From: Solirubrobacterales bacterium
GTDB taxonomy: Bacteria; Actinomycetota; Thermoleophilia; Solirubrobacterales; 70-9
Direction of reading: 5' to 3'
DNA: 37,442 nt
Assembly (NCBI GenBank): GCA_019694145.1
Contig: JAIBCJ010000010.1
Location: forward strand, 1 to 37,442
This document shows, piece after piece, positions 15,577-25,045 of this stretch. The position numbers and the translations under genes are program-made. Numbering within the stretch: position 1 is the stretch's first letter; each line of letters opens with the position of its first letter. A model generated the notes under the pieces. It was not told where the DNA came from and ran no database searches. It saw nothing but the letters and a program-made list of their open reading frames with translations.

Positions 15577-16830
15577 TCAGAACCTCAGCAACACGTAGGC
15601 GGTTGCCATGACGGTCGACGCCACGGTCACCGGGAAGCCGACCTTGAGAAAAGTCCAGAACCCGATCGGCCTCCCTGCCTTCTCCGCCATCCCCGATGCG
15701 GCGACGTTGCAGGCGGCCGAGATCAGGGTCAGGTTGCCTCCGAAGCAGGCGCCAAGCGAGAGCGCCCACCAGTATGCGTGATCGGTGCTGCCAGCCTTGA
15801 TGTCTTCGACCACCGGGATCATCGCGGCGGTCAGGGGGATGTTGTCGACGATCCCGCCGACCAGTGATGAGGTCCAGATGATCCCGACCAGTTCGGCGTC
15901 CCGGTTTCCGTTGGTGACGCTGGTGATTCCCTCGGCCAGCTTCTCGATCGCGCCTGTCACCTCCAGGGCACCAACCATCACGAAGAGCCCGATGAAGAAG
16001 AAGAGCGTCGTCCACTCGATCTTCTCCAGGGCCTCCTCGATTGGTGTTTTCGTGACCATCAGTCCGACTGCCGCTCCGGTCAGGGCGATCGTCGCCGGCT
16101 CGACGTGGATGTACTGGTGGAGGAAGAAAAGGATGATCGTCCCGATCAGGACCGGAAGGGTGCGCCGGAGCTCGTCGTGGTCCCTGATCGATGCGGCTGC
16201 GTCCAGTTCCTGGACGTACTTCCGGTTCTCCTCGGCCACCTGGAGCTGGCTCCGGTAAGCGAAGTAGAGGCCCACGGTCACGGTAGCGAGGATCACCACG
16301 ACGCCGGGCATGTTGTTGATCAGGAAGTCGTTGAAGCTCAGGTTTGCCGAGTTGCCGATCATGATGTTCGGCGGGTCACCGATCAGGGTCGCAGCACCGC
16401 CGATGTTCGCGGCCATCACCTCGATCAGGATCAGTGGCATGGGGTTGATGTCCAGGGTGTCGGCCAGCAGGAAGGTGATGGGCACGATCAGAAGGATGGT
16501 CGTGAGGTTGTCGAGGAAACCCGACATCACCGCCACGGTGGTGACCAGCATCACCACCAGCAGGAATGGCCGGCCGCGCGAAAGCTGGCCGGCCTTGACT
16601 GCGATGTAGTCGTAAACCCCGCTCTGCTGGGTCAGGTAGACCAGGATCATCATTCCGGCGAGCAGACCAAGCGTGGCGAACTCGACGGATTCGATCGCCA
16701 GTTCCTCGTTGTACTGACCAACGAAGAGCACCACGATCGCGGCACCGAGCAGGGCCACCTTGGTCCTGTGGACCCGTTCGCTCGCGATCAGGGCGAGGAC
16801 GATCAGAAATGTTGCGACTGCCAGTGCCAG
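15577..16830 (-). CDS. ArsB/NhaD superfamily permease with a likely CTG start
   Basis: 417 residues from CTG 16830, with about eleven membrane segments. It belongs to the ArsB/NhaD ion-transporter superfamily: LTTILLIVPITFLLAD, MAANIGGAATLIGDPPNIMIG and, in the second half, GGIVDNIPLTAAMIPVV and SLGACFGGNLTLISAACNV, the paired re-entrant loops of the fold. The ion is not predictable (arsenite, Na+/H+ or an anion). The first ATG/GTG/TTG-type codon is GTG 16758, which would cut the first membrane helix. The 24 codons upstream (LALAVATFLIVLALIASERV...) restore it. The CTG follows TAGACT by six bases and an in-frame TAG lies three codons further upstream. Confidence 0.8.
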   Translation of the reverse strand: MALAVATFLIVLALIASERVHRTKVALLGAAIVVLFVGQYNEELAIESVEFATLGLLAGMMILVYLTQQSGVYDYIAVKAGQLSRGRPFLLVVMLVTTVAVMSGFLDNLTTILLIVPITFLLADTLDINPMPLILIEVMAANIGGAATLIGDPPNIMIGNSANLSFNDFLINNMPGVVVILATVTVGLYFAYRSQLQVAEENRKYVQELDAAASIRDHDELRRTLPVLIGTIILFFLHQYIHVEPATIALTGAAVGLMVTKTPIEEALEKIEWTTLFFFIGLFVMVGALEVTGAIEKLAEGITSVTNGNRDAELVGIIWTSSLVGGIVDNIPLTAAMIPVVEDIKAGSTDHAYWWALSLGACFGGNLTLISAACNVAASGMAEKAGRPIGFWTFLKVGFPVTVASTVMATAYVLLRF

Positions 16831-16836
16831 ATACCG

Positions 16837-16842
16837 AGTCTA
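16837..16842 (-). promoter_or_regulatory. -10 element of the permease operon (TAGACT)
   Basis: Reverse-strand TAGACT precedes CTG 16830 by six bases. No ATG, GTG or TTG lies between this element and the hydrophobic N-terminal helix, so the -10 position supports a CTG start. Confidence 0.5.
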
Positions 16843-16877
16843 TGTAGTGCGCCGGTTGAAGGCGGCGAGGTCGTAAA

Positions 16878-18026
16878 TCAGGCCTGAAGAGCCCGGCCGA
16901 GCTGCTCGACAGTCACCACGCCGGCCAGTTTCCCCTGGTCGTCGGTCACCATCAAGGCCCCGAAACGGCGTAGCTGGGGGTTCCCGAGCAGCCGGTCGAG
17001 GCCGGCGTCGGAGCGCACCGAAAAGCCCGGATTGATCTCGACCAGCGAGATCACCGGGGTCGCGTCCCTTTCGACCTCGGGTACCGCTTCAAGCCGGTCC
17101 CTGACCGCCATTCCGAGGAACGAGCCGTGCCGGTCGACCACCGGGAACCAGGACCAACCGAAGCGGAGGAAGTACTCCTCGAGGGCCCTGGCACAGTCGA
17201 TCTCGGCCGGGATCGAAACCGGTTCGGTGTCCATCACCTGCGAGACGGTGATCCCTTCGAGCTTGTCTCCGACCGTGCTGCGGCTGGCCGCCCGGGCCGA
17301 GCTGTTGACGAGGAAACCGATCATCGCCAGCCAGAGGCCGCTGAACAGGTTTCCGTTGAAGATCCAGAGCAGGCCCAGCCCGATGAAGATGAACCCGAAG
17401 ATGCGACCAAGACCGGCAGCGAACCGGGTCGCGGCGCTGCGCTTGCCGGTGATCTTCCAGGCGATCGAGCGGACGATCCGCCCACCGTCCATTGGGAAGG
17501 CGGGGAGCAGGTTGAAACCGAGAACGAGGATGTTGACCGCTGCCAGCCAGGCGACCATGGTGATCGGGCCGTTGGTCTCCGCGGTGATCCGCATCTCGAG
17601 GGCGTCACGGAAGTTGTCGAACCCGGCCGCCTGAATCCCGATCACGCAGAGGATCACGGCGATCAGCAAGGTCACCACCGGTCCGGCGATCGCCACTCTG
17701 AATTCCGTTCCCGGCGACTCGGACTCCTGGTCCATTTCTGCGACCCCGCCGAACAGCCAGAGGCGGATCGTCCGGATGCCGATCCCGCTGCGCTTCGCCT
17801 CGAATGCGTGACCGAGTTCGTGGAGCAGGATCGAGCCGAAGAAACCGATCGCGCTGGCCAGGGCCAGTCCGTAGGACTGGGTGCTCCCGGGCTCGTCCAG
17901 GATGTCGCCGTAGAAGCCCGAGAGCCAGACGATCACGATGAAAAGGAAGATGAACCACGACCAGTCGACCGCGATCCGGATTCCGGCTACCCGGAAGAGA
18001 GTTATCGAGTTTGCGCCACCGAACAC
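16878..18026 (-). CDS. Site-2 protease family metalloprotease with CBS pair
   Basis: An intramembrane zinc protease of the M50 (SpoIVFB-like) group, 382 residues from the chosen GTG. The first part has about six membrane segments with the active site HELGH at 69-73 and the third zinc ligand in NLLPAFPMDGGR. The last roughly 130 residues hold two CBS motifs (VSQVMDTEPVSIPAEIDCARALEEYFLRFGWSWFPVVD and the closing TDDQGKLAGVVTVEQLGRAL). Such proteases cut membrane-bound regulators, and the CBS pair may sense nucleotides. The start at GTG 18026 follows TACGAT by six bases; a longer in-frame version to 18089 would lie upstream of that promoter. No substrate gene is evident nearby. Confidence 0.88.
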   Translation of the reverse strand: MFGGANSITLFRVAGIRIAVDWSWFIFLFIVIVWLSGFYGDILDEPGSTQSYGLALASAIGFFGSILLHELGHAFEAKRSGIGIRTIRLWLFGGVAEMDQESESPGTEFRVAIAGPVVTLLIAVILCVIGIQAAGFDNFRDALEMRITAETNGPITMVAWLAAVNILVLGFNLLPAFPMDGGRIVRSIAWKITGKRSAATRFAAGLGRIFGFIFIGLGLLWIFNGNLFSGLWLAMIGFLVNSSARAASRSTVGDKLEGITVSQVMDTEPVSIPAEIDCARALEEYFLRFGWSWFPVVDRHGSFLGMAVRDRLEAVPEVERDATPVISLVEINPGFSVRSDAGLDRLLGNPQLRRFGALMVTDDQGKLAGVVTVEQLGRALQA

Positions 18027-18032
18027 CCCCAC

Positions 18033-18038
18033 ATCGTA
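18033..18038 (-). promoter_or_regulatory. -10 element of the site-2 protease gene (TACGAT)
   Basis: Reverse-strand TACGAT stands six bases before GTG 18026. It decides the start in favour of the shorter protein. Confidence 0.5.
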
Positions 18039-18073
18039 TGGACCCGCGTGAACGGGGCGGGCCAAGCAACGGC

Positions 18074-18079
18074 TATCTT
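18074..18079 (+). promoter_or_regulatory. -10 element of the M28 peptidase gene (TATCTT)
   Basis: TATCTT is eight bases before ATG 18088. It is divergent from the site-2 protease promoter, with 35 bases between the two -10 elements. Confidence 0.45.
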
Positions 18080-18087
18080 GCTCCTCC

Positions 18088-19314
18088 ATGGCAAACGGGA
18101 CACCGATGAAACTTGCCGCGCCGCACGGCGAAGCGGACCAGAACTGGCTCCGTGCCCGACTCGAGGAGCTCGAGCGAATCGATCGTCCTTCGGCTTCGGC
18201 GGGGGAGCGCGCTGCCGCCGAGTGGCTGGTCAGCCGGTTCTCTGAACTCGGAGCGGAAGCCCGGATCGAGACCGAGAAGGCCCACGGAACCTACTGGTGG
18301 CCGATCGGTATCGGGACGGCGCTCGGAGCCGCGGGCGGCATTGCGGCGACCCGTGGCAGGCGCCTCGCCGGTGCCCTGCTCGGGGCGGCCGGTGCCGCGG
18401 CGATCGCCACCGACTTCCCGCCCCGGCCCCGCTACCTCAGAAGGTTCCTGCCGAAGCGCGACACCTTCAACGTGGTCTGTGAACTGGGCGACCCCGAAGC
18501 GGAACGCACCGTCGTTTTCGTCTCCCACCATGACGCGGCCAACGCCGGCCTGGTTTTCCACCCGGGCATTCCCGATCTAGTCTCGAAGACCGGCGCCTTC
18601 CAGCACCTCGACACTTCACCGATGCTGATGGCCCCGGTGATCGGTGGCCCGCTGCTCAGCGCGATCGGCGGTCTGACCGGGAGCCGGAAGCTGGCAGCGG
18701 CCGGGCTCCTGCTTTCGGCCGGATCGACCGCCTCGATGGTCGACATCGGCCTGAGGAAGGTCGTTCCGGGGGCCAACGACAACGGCACGGCCGTGATCGC
18801 CCTGCTCGAACTCGCCCGCCGGTTTCTCGCAGACCCTCCCGAGGGTCTCCGCCTGATCCTTCTCTCGGCGGGCTCCGAGGAGTCATTCAGCGAGGGAATG
18901 AAAGCCTTCGGGGAACGACACTTTCCGAACCTGCCGGTCGACTCAACCTTTTTCATCAACATGGACACGATCGGCTCCCCGTACTTGACGGTGCTGCGCG
19001 GGGAGGGTTTCCTGAAAATGTTCGAGTACCCGCCTGAAGCCCTGATCCTGGCCGATCGGGCCGCCGAAGAGGAAGGCATCGAGTTGATGCCGAACCTGAG
19101 GATCCACAACGGGACCGATGGTCTGGAGGCACTAGCGGCCGGTTACCCGGTGGTCTCGATCTGTTCGTGTACCGAGCACAAGCAGCCGGCCAATTACCAC
19201 TGGCCGAATGACGTTTCAGAGAACGTCGACTTCGACACCGTCGAGTCCGGCATCCGCCTTGCCGAAGCTATGGCCCGCCGCCTCTCCCGGGACTGGGTCA
19301 GCCTCCCGGGCTGA
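18088..19314 (+). CDS. M28 family zinc peptidase
   Basis: 408 residues of the M28 (aminopeptidase Y/S-like) family. Likely metal ligands and catalytic residues appear in order: SHHDAAN (about 147-152), GANDNGTAV (about 228-236), AGSEES (about 260-264), NMDTIGSPY (about 290) and a closing His in NYHWPND (about 369). A glycine- and alanine-rich hydrophobic stretch of about 40 residues (about 71-112), with two possible helices split by RGRR, precedes the catalytic core and may attach it to the membrane. The absence of a signal peptide suggests a cytoplasmic active site, but topology is uncertain. An MFS gene follows after eight bases, probably in the same transcript. Confidence 0.85.
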   Translation: MANGTPMKLAAPHGEADQNWLRARLEELERIDRPSASAGERAAAEWLVSRFSELGAEARIETEKAHGTYWWPIGIGTALGAAGGIAATRGRRLAGALLGAAGAAAIATDFPPRPRYLRRFLPKRDTFNVVCELGDPEAERTVVFVSHHDAANAGLVFHPGIPDLVSKTGAFQHLDTSPMLMAPVIGGPLLSAIGGLTGSRKLAAAGLLLSAGSTASMVDIGLRKVVPGANDNGTAVIALLELARRFLADPPEGLRLILLSAGSEESFSEGMKAFGERHFPNLPVDSTFFINMDTIGSPYLTVLRGEGFLKMFEYPPEALILADRAAEEEGIELMPNLRIHNGTDGLEALAAGYPVVSICSCTEHKQPANYHWPNDVSENVDFDTVESGIRLAEAMARRLSRDWVSLPG

Positions 19315-19322
19315 ACGCTTCC

Positions 19323-20567
19323 GTGGCGCCCGCGCTGACACTTCCTCTCCGGAACAGTGTCTATCGCCGTCTGTTTTCCGCGCAGATCGTCGGGCTGCTT
19401 GGAACCGGAATATCGACGGTCGCTCTGGGCCTGCTGGCATTCAGCATGGGAGGAGGCAACGCAGGTCAGATTCTTGGAGTGGTACTCGCCCTGAAAGTTG
19501 CCACCTATGTTCTCGTTTCCCCGGCAATAGCCGCATTCGCCGCCGGTGTCTCACGAAAGAAGTTGCTTGTCACGATGGACGTGGTCCGGGCGCTGGCCAT
19601 CGGTTCGATCGCTTTCGTCGGTGAGATCTGGCAGGTCTACGTCCTGATAGTGATCGTCAGTGCGGCCTCGGCGGGGTTCACCCCGGCATTCCAGGCCTTG
19701 ATCCCCGACATCTTCACCGACGTGGACACCTATACCGAGGCACTATCCCTCAGTCGCCTGGCCTACGAGCTGGAAGCTCTCGTCAGCCCTTTGATTGCCG
19801 GGTTGCTTCTGGCTGTGGTCGGCTACACGGAGCTGTTCACCCTGAATTCCCTGGCCTTCCTGACCTCCGCGGGACTCGTGTTGACCACCGCTGTCCCGGC
19901 TGTCCGGGATGACGCCCTGGCCGCCAGAAAGTTGTCTCAGGTTTCCCAGGGCATTCGCCAGTTTCTGCGTACCCCACGGCTCCAGGGTCTCTTTCTCCTC
20001 GACTGGGCCGCTGCGGCCGCCGGCGCCATGGTCCTCATCAACACGGTGATCTACGTCAAGGGACAGCTTGGATTCGGTGACTCCGACGTCGCCTGGGCTC
20101 TGGGGGCGTTTGGTGCGGGATCGATCGTTATTGCCCTGCTCCTGCCGACTCTGCTTCGTCGCTTCACCGATCGGTCGCTGATGCTCCTTGGTGGCCTGAT
20201 CCTGGCGGCTTCGATGTTCCTGTTTGTCGCAGTTGGATCGCTGACGACACTGATGGCCTGCTGGGCACTCGCTGGAATCGGAACTTCCGCGGTCCTGACT
20301 CCTTCAGGCCGTCTGATCCAGAGAAGCGGCGACTCGGCCGGTCGGCCAGCCCTCTTCGCCGCCCAGTTCTCGCTTTCACACTTCTGCTGGCTCTTTACGT
20401 ACTTGATCGCCGGCTTCGCAGGAGAAGCTCTGGGGCTTTCCGAGGTTGCCCTGATTCTCGGCGCGATCGCCGCCGGCGCGAGTGTCCTGGCAGCGATGGT
20501 GTGGCGGCCCGAGCCGCCTGCGCGTCAGGCCTCGTCTACGGGGTCGCCCCAGCGGTTGTCCCGGTAA
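19323..20567 (+). CDS. MFS transporter
   Basis: 414 residues with twelve hydrophobic segments in two halves, the major facilitator layout of the drug/enterobactin-exporter-like group. The N-terminus LRNSVYRRLFSAQIVGLLGTGISTVALGLLAF and the loop AAFAAGVSRKKLLVTMDVVRAL (motif A-like) fit that group. Substrate is unknown. The start is GTG 19323, eight bases after the M28 peptidase stop, so the two genes are likely coupled. The last 43 bases overlap the end of the convergent gene on the reverse strand. Confidence 0.88.
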   Translation: MAPALTLPLRNSVYRRLFSAQIVGLLGTGISTVALGLLAFSMGGGNAGQILGVVLALKVATYVLVSPAIAAFAAGVSRKKLLVTMDVVRALAIGSIAFVGEIWQVYVLIVIVSAASAGFTPAFQALIPDIFTDVDTYTEALSLSRLAYELEALVSPLIAGLLLAVVGYTELFTLNSLAFLTSAGLVLTTAVPAVRDDALAARKLSQVSQGIRQFLRTPRLQGLFLLDWAAAAAGAMVLINTVIYVKGQLGFGDSDVAWALGAFGAGSIVIALLLPTLLRRFTDRSLMLLGGLILAASMFLFVAVGSLTTLMACWALAGIGTSAVLTPSGRLIQRSGDSAGRPALFAAQFSLSHFCWLFTYLIAGFAGEALGLSEVALILGAIAAGASVLAAMVWRPEPPARQASSTGSPQRLSR

Positions 20568-20860
20568 TCGCGGTCGCGCTGGTCCTCGACGGCCTTGCCG
20601 TCCGGCCCGTATCCCGCTTCGCTCAGCATCCGCCGGATGTCGACCAGCTGCTGGCGGTTGATCTCCTTGCCGTGGGGAACTTCGAAGGTCTCGGTTTCCG
20701 GACCCACCTCCACCTTCAGGTGGCCGTTGTGCTTCCTGGTCACCGTGCCGACCGCGTTCAGCAGCGATTCGACCTTGCGCCACTCGATCGAGTGCTTCTG
20801 GTGATCAAAGATCTCGGCGAGGGTGCTGCTGTGGTGGTTGCTCAGACCGTGGTCGGCCAT
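20525..20860 (-). CDS. Small conserved-looking protein, possibly HicA-like fold
   Basis: 111 residues, function not recognised. The N-terminal half (LAEIFDHQKHSIEWRKVESLLNAVGTVTRKHNGHLKVEVGPETETFEVPHGKEI) resembles small actinobacterial proteins with a helix-strand-strand layout like HicA-type double-stranded-RNA-binding folds, including W-x6-LL and a later His-Gly-Lys. No antitoxin gene sits beside it, so a toxin role is unsupported. The C-terminal tail is charged (EDQRDRDYRDNRWGDP) and encoded in the overlap with the MFS gene. A good ribosome site, AAAGGAA, precedes the ATG, unlike the leaderless genes around. Confidence 0.7.
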   Translation of the reverse strand: MADHGLSNHHSSTLAEIFDHQKHSIEWRKVESLLNAVGTVTRKHNGHLKVEVGPETETFEVPHGKEINRQQLVDIRRMLSEAGYGPDGKAVEDQRDRDYRDNRWGDPVDEA

Positions 20861-20941
20861 GGAGTTCCTTTCGAAGTTGACGGAAGGATGAATATCACCT
20901 GCCCACCTGCGAACAGGTGGCCATGGCCCGTCGGTTATCGA

Positions 20942-22615
20942 TTAGACCGGGGGAGCGGAGCGCTGGATGATCGTCTTGAAATCGGTTCCGGCGGGAAGGG
21001 TGCCGAAGGCCTCGCCCCAGTCGCCGGCCAGACGGGAGGCGCAGAAGGCGTCGGCCACAGCAGGGTCACCGTGGCGGACGAGCATCGACCCCTGGAAGGC
21101 GAGTCCCATGCCTTCGACTACGCGGCGGGCCCTGATCTCGAGCGTCTCGGGTTCACCGGTGATCTCCTGCTGGAGCTTCTCGACAAACGAATCGAGACGT
21201 GAGTCAGCGCCGGCGGCCTCGCCGACCTCGCTGAAGAACGCCTCGTAGGAAGCGGGGCTCTTGACCATCGCTCGCAGTGCGTCGAGGCACTGGACGTTGC
21301 CGGAGCCTTCCCAGATCGACATCAGCGGGCTCTCCCTGAACAGGCGGGGCATTCCCGACTCTTCCGCGTAACCGTTGCCACCGAAGCATTCGAGCGATTC
21401 GACGGCATGCCACGGGGCGCGCTTGCAGATCCAGTACTTGAGGACCGGAGTGGCCAGGCGCTGAAGGAGAGCGGCACCTTCGTCACCGGCCGCGGCCTCG
21501 TCGTATGCCCGGGCCAGACGCATGACCGTTGCGGTTGCGGCCTCGGACTCAACACAGAGGTCGGCCAGCACGTTCTCCATCAGCGGCTGGTCGATCAGCT
21601 TCTTGCCGAAGGCGGAACGGTTCATCGCGTGGTGGGTTGCCTGCGCCACGCCGGTTCGCATTCCTGCGCTCGAGCCGATCGCGCAGTCAAGGCGGGTGTG
21701 GCTGACCATTTCGATGATGGTCCGGATGCCCCGGCCGTCCTCGCCGATCATGCGTGCCCACGCTCCCCGGAACTCGATTTCAGATGAGGCATTCGACTTG
21801 TTGCCCAGCTTCTCCTTCAGACGCTGGATGTGGAACCGGTTGCGCTCGCCGTTCGGGGTGAAACGCGGCAGAAGAAAGCAGGAAACGCCGGCATCGGTCT
21901 GGGCGAGAACGAGGAAGGCGTCGCACATCGGGGCGGAGCAGAACCACTTGTGACCGGTGATCTCGTATTCGCCGCCGGGGCCGCCACCGTTCAGCGGAAC
22001 CGCGCGAGTGGTGTTTGCCCGGACGTCGGAGCCACCCTGCTTCTCGGTCATCGCCATCCCGGCCAGGCAGCCAGGCTTCTGGTCTGCCGGCTTCAGCTTG
22101 CCGTCGTACTCGAGGGAGGTGAAGCGGGGCTCCCATTCCTCGGCGACTTCAGGCTGATTTCGAAGTGAGGGGATCACCGAGAAGGTCATCGAGATCGGGC
22201 AGCCGACGCCGGCCTCTACCTGGGTCAGCTGGGTGAACAGGGCAGCCCGGGCCACATTGGCGCCGATTCCCGGCTCTCGCCACGGCAGGGCATGGAGGTC
22301 GTGCTCGATCCCGAGCGCCATCAACTCGTGCCATGCCGGGTGGAACTCGACCTCGTCGATCCGGTTGCCAAAACGGTCGAAAGCCTTCAGCCGGGGCGGA
22401 AACTCGTTCGCATCCCGGCCGGCCAGAAGCACCTCGGGCTGGCCACAGATTTCACCGAGGGCCTTGATCCGGTCCTCGGCCCAGCCTGCACCCTCCCTGT
22501 TGACGGCCTCCTGAAGCGGAAGGTCGATCTCGTAGAGGTTGACGTTCTCCAGCGGAGTCGACTGATTGAAGACCGTATGGGTCTCGTGCTGCGGAGCTTC
22601 GGCGGTTTCCAGCAT
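20942..22615 (-). CDS. aidB: AidB-like acyl-CoA dehydrogenase
   Basis: 557 residues, aligning over nearly its full length with Escherichia coli AidB, a flavoprotein of the acyl-CoA dehydrogenase family tied to the alkylation-damage response. Shared stretches are VFNQSTPLENVNLYEIDLPLQEAV, VEFHPAWHELM, MAMTEKQGGSDVRANTTRA, GHKWFCSAPMCDAFLVLAQT, RLKEKLGNKSNASSEIEF, ECFGGNGYAEESGMPRLFRESPLMSIWEGSGN. The FAD and active-site regions look intact. Enzymatic substrate and protective mechanism are not settled even for the E. coli protein. It is a single gene, divergent from icd. Confidence 0.92.
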   Translation of the reverse strand: MLETAEAPQHETHTVFNQSTPLENVNLYEIDLPLQEAVNREGAGWAEDRIKALGEICGQPEVLLAGRDANEFPPRLKAFDRFGNRIDEVEFHPAWHELMALGIEHDLHALPWREPGIGANVARAALFTQLTQVEAGVGCPISMTFSVIPSLRNQPEVAEEWEPRFTSLEYDGKLKPADQKPGCLAGMAMTEKQGGSDVRANTTRAVPLNGGGPGGEYEITGHKWFCSAPMCDAFLVLAQTDAGVSCFLLPRFTPNGERNRFHIQRLKEKLGNKSNASSEIEFRGAWARMIGEDGRGIRTIIEMVSHTRLDCAIGSSAGMRTGVAQATHHAMNRSAFGKKLIDQPLMENVLADLCVESEAATATVMRLARAYDEAAAGDEGAALLQRLATPVLKYWICKRAPWHAVESLECFGGNGYAEESGMPRLFRESPLMSIWEGSGNVQCLDALRAMVKSPASYEAFFSEVGEAAGADSRLDSFVEKLQQEITGEPETLEIRARRVVEGMGLAFQGSMLVRHGDPAVADAFCASRLAGDWGEAFGTLPAGTDFKTIIQRSAPPV

Positions 22616-22665
22616 GGAGTAATGGTCTCACAGCCCCGGCGCATTGAGGCACGGATAACTACCCA

Positions 22666-22696
22666 TTGACGACTGCAAGGCGTTTCGCTCTATAGC
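22666..22696 (+). promoter_or_regulatory. Candidate promoter of icd-mdh
   Basis: TTGACG (22666-22671) and TATAGC (22691-22696) are 19 bases apart; CTATAG one base earlier gives 18. The predicted leader of about 45 bases ends in a purine-rich GAAGGGAAG ribosome site before the GTG start, so this gene is not leaderless. Confidence 0.4.
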
Positions 22697-22745
22697 ATCG
22701 CTGCCTGCAAGAGCCTTACGCCAAAATCGAAGGGAAGTACCAGTC

Positions 22746-23960
22746 GTGTCGAAGATCAAAGTGACCAACCCGATCGTCGAGCTGGATGGCGACGAGATGA
22801 CCCGCATCATCTGGTCGTTCATCAAGGAGCAGCTGATCCTTCCCTATCTCGACGTCGATCTGAAGTACTACGACCTCGGGATCGAAAGCCGCGACGACAC
22901 CGATGACCAGATCACGGTCGACGCCGCCAACGCGATCAAGGAGCACGGGGTCGGGGTCAAGTGCGCGACCATCACTCCGGACGAGGCCCGGGTCGAGGAG
23001 TTCGACCTGAAAGAGATGTACCGCTCGCCGAACGGCACGATCAGGAACATCCTCGGCGGCGTGATCTTCCGCGAGCCGATCGTGATCTCGAACGTGCCGC
23101 GCCTCGTGCCCGGCTGGACCAAGCCGATCATCATCGGGCGTCACGCCTTCGGCGACCAGTACCGCGCCACCGACATGGTGGTCGAGGGCGAAGGCACCCT
23201 GACCATGACCTTCACCCCGAAGGACGAGGGCGAGCCGATCGAGATGCATGTCCATGACTTCCCCGGTGGTGGCGTCGCGATGGCGATGTACAACCACGAC
23301 GATTCGATCCGTGACTTTGCCCGGGCTTCCTTCCGTTACGGCCTCGAGCGCGGCTACCCGGTCTACATGTCGACCAAGAACACGATCATGAAGCGCTACG
23401 ACGGCCGGTTCATGATCCTCTTCCAGGAAGTCTTCGATGACGAGTTCAAGGACGAGTTCGACCAGGCCGGGCTCACCTACGAGCACCGCCTGATCGACGA
23501 CATGGTCGCCTCGGCCCTGAAATGGGAGGGCGGCTACGTATGGGCCTGCAAGAACTACGACGGCGACGTCCAGTCCGACACCGTGGCCCAGGGCTTCGGC
23601 TCACTCGGCCTGATGACCTCGGTCCTGATGACCCCGGACGGAAAGACGGTCGAGGCGGAAGCCGCCCACGGCACCGTGACCCGCCATTACCGCGAGCACC
23701 AGAAGGGCAACGCGACCTCGACCAACCCGATCGCCTCGATCTTCGCCTGGACCCGGGGGATCGCCGCCCGGGGCCGCATGGATGAGACCCCCGAGGTCAG
23801 CCAGTTCGGCGAGACCCTCGAGAAGGTCTGCATCGAGACGGTCGAGTCCGGCAAGATGACAAAGGACCTCGCCCTGCTGGTCGGTCCCGACCAGGAGTGG
23901 CAGACCACCCAGGAATTCCTGGCCTCAATCGACGAGAACCTCCAGAAGGCGATGGCCTAG
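22746..23960 (+). CDS. icd: NADP-dependent isocitrate dehydrogenase, homodimeric type
   Basis: Oxidises isocitrate to 2-oxoglutarate with CO2 release. The 404-residue protein is of the eukaryote-like homodimeric class rather than the E. coli class: [13 protein letters not shown] at the start, [16 protein letters not shown], the substrate loop [53 protein letters not shown] and [18 protein letters not shown] for cofactor binding. NADP preference is assumed from the class. The start is GTG 22746. mdh follows after 30 bases. Confidence 0.97.
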   Translation: MSKIKVTNPIVELDGDEMTRIIWSFIKEQLILPYLDVDLKYYDLGIESRDDTDDQITVDAANAIKEHGVGVKCATITPDEARVEEFDLKEMYRSPNGTIRNILGGVIFREPIVISNVPRLVPGWTKPIIIGRHAFGDQYRATDMVVEGEGTLTMTFTPKDEGEPIEMHVHDFPGGGVAMAMYNHDDSIRDFARASFRYGLERGYPVYMSTKNTIMKRYDGRFMILFQEVFDDEFKDEFDQAGLTYEHRLIDDMVASALKWEGGYVWACKNYDGDVQSDTVAQGFGSLGLMTSVLMTPDGKTVEAEAAHGTVTRHYREHQKGNATSTNPIASIFAWTRGIAARGRMDETPEVSQFGETLEKVCIETVESGKMTKDLALLVGPDQEWQTTQEFLASIDENLQKAMA

Positions 23961-24977
<1,017 letters not shown>

Positions 24978-25001
24978 GCCCAAGCAGTTCGCCGTTTCAT
25001 G

Positions 25002-25027
25002 AAAGCCCGGGCCACGACCCGGGCTTT
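25002..25027 (+). terminator. Terminator of icd-mdh
   Basis: A perfect 10-bp stem, AAAGCCCGGG and CCCGGGCTTT, with a six-base loop CCACGA, lies 24 bases after the mdh stop. The run of T is short, but stem and position are typical. Confidence 0.75.
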
Positions 25028-25033
25028 CGTGGT

Positions 25034-25039
25034 TATGGT
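25034..25039 (+). promoter_or_regulatory. -10 element of the first collagen-like gene (TATGGT)
   Basis: TATGGT is six bases before ATG 25046 and only six bases past the mdh terminator stem, indicating a leaderless transcript. Confidence 0.5.
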
Positions 25040-25045
25040 GGAAAC

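Noticed and set aside
18027-18089. Longer start of the site-2 protease (ATG 18089)
   Set aside because: It would lie upstream of the TACGAT promoter element and overlap the divergent peptidase start. The added residues do not look like the family N-terminus.
20525-20860. Toxin-antitoxin module around the HicA-like small protein
   Set aside because: No partner antitoxin gene is adjacent and the key HicA His motif is not convincing.
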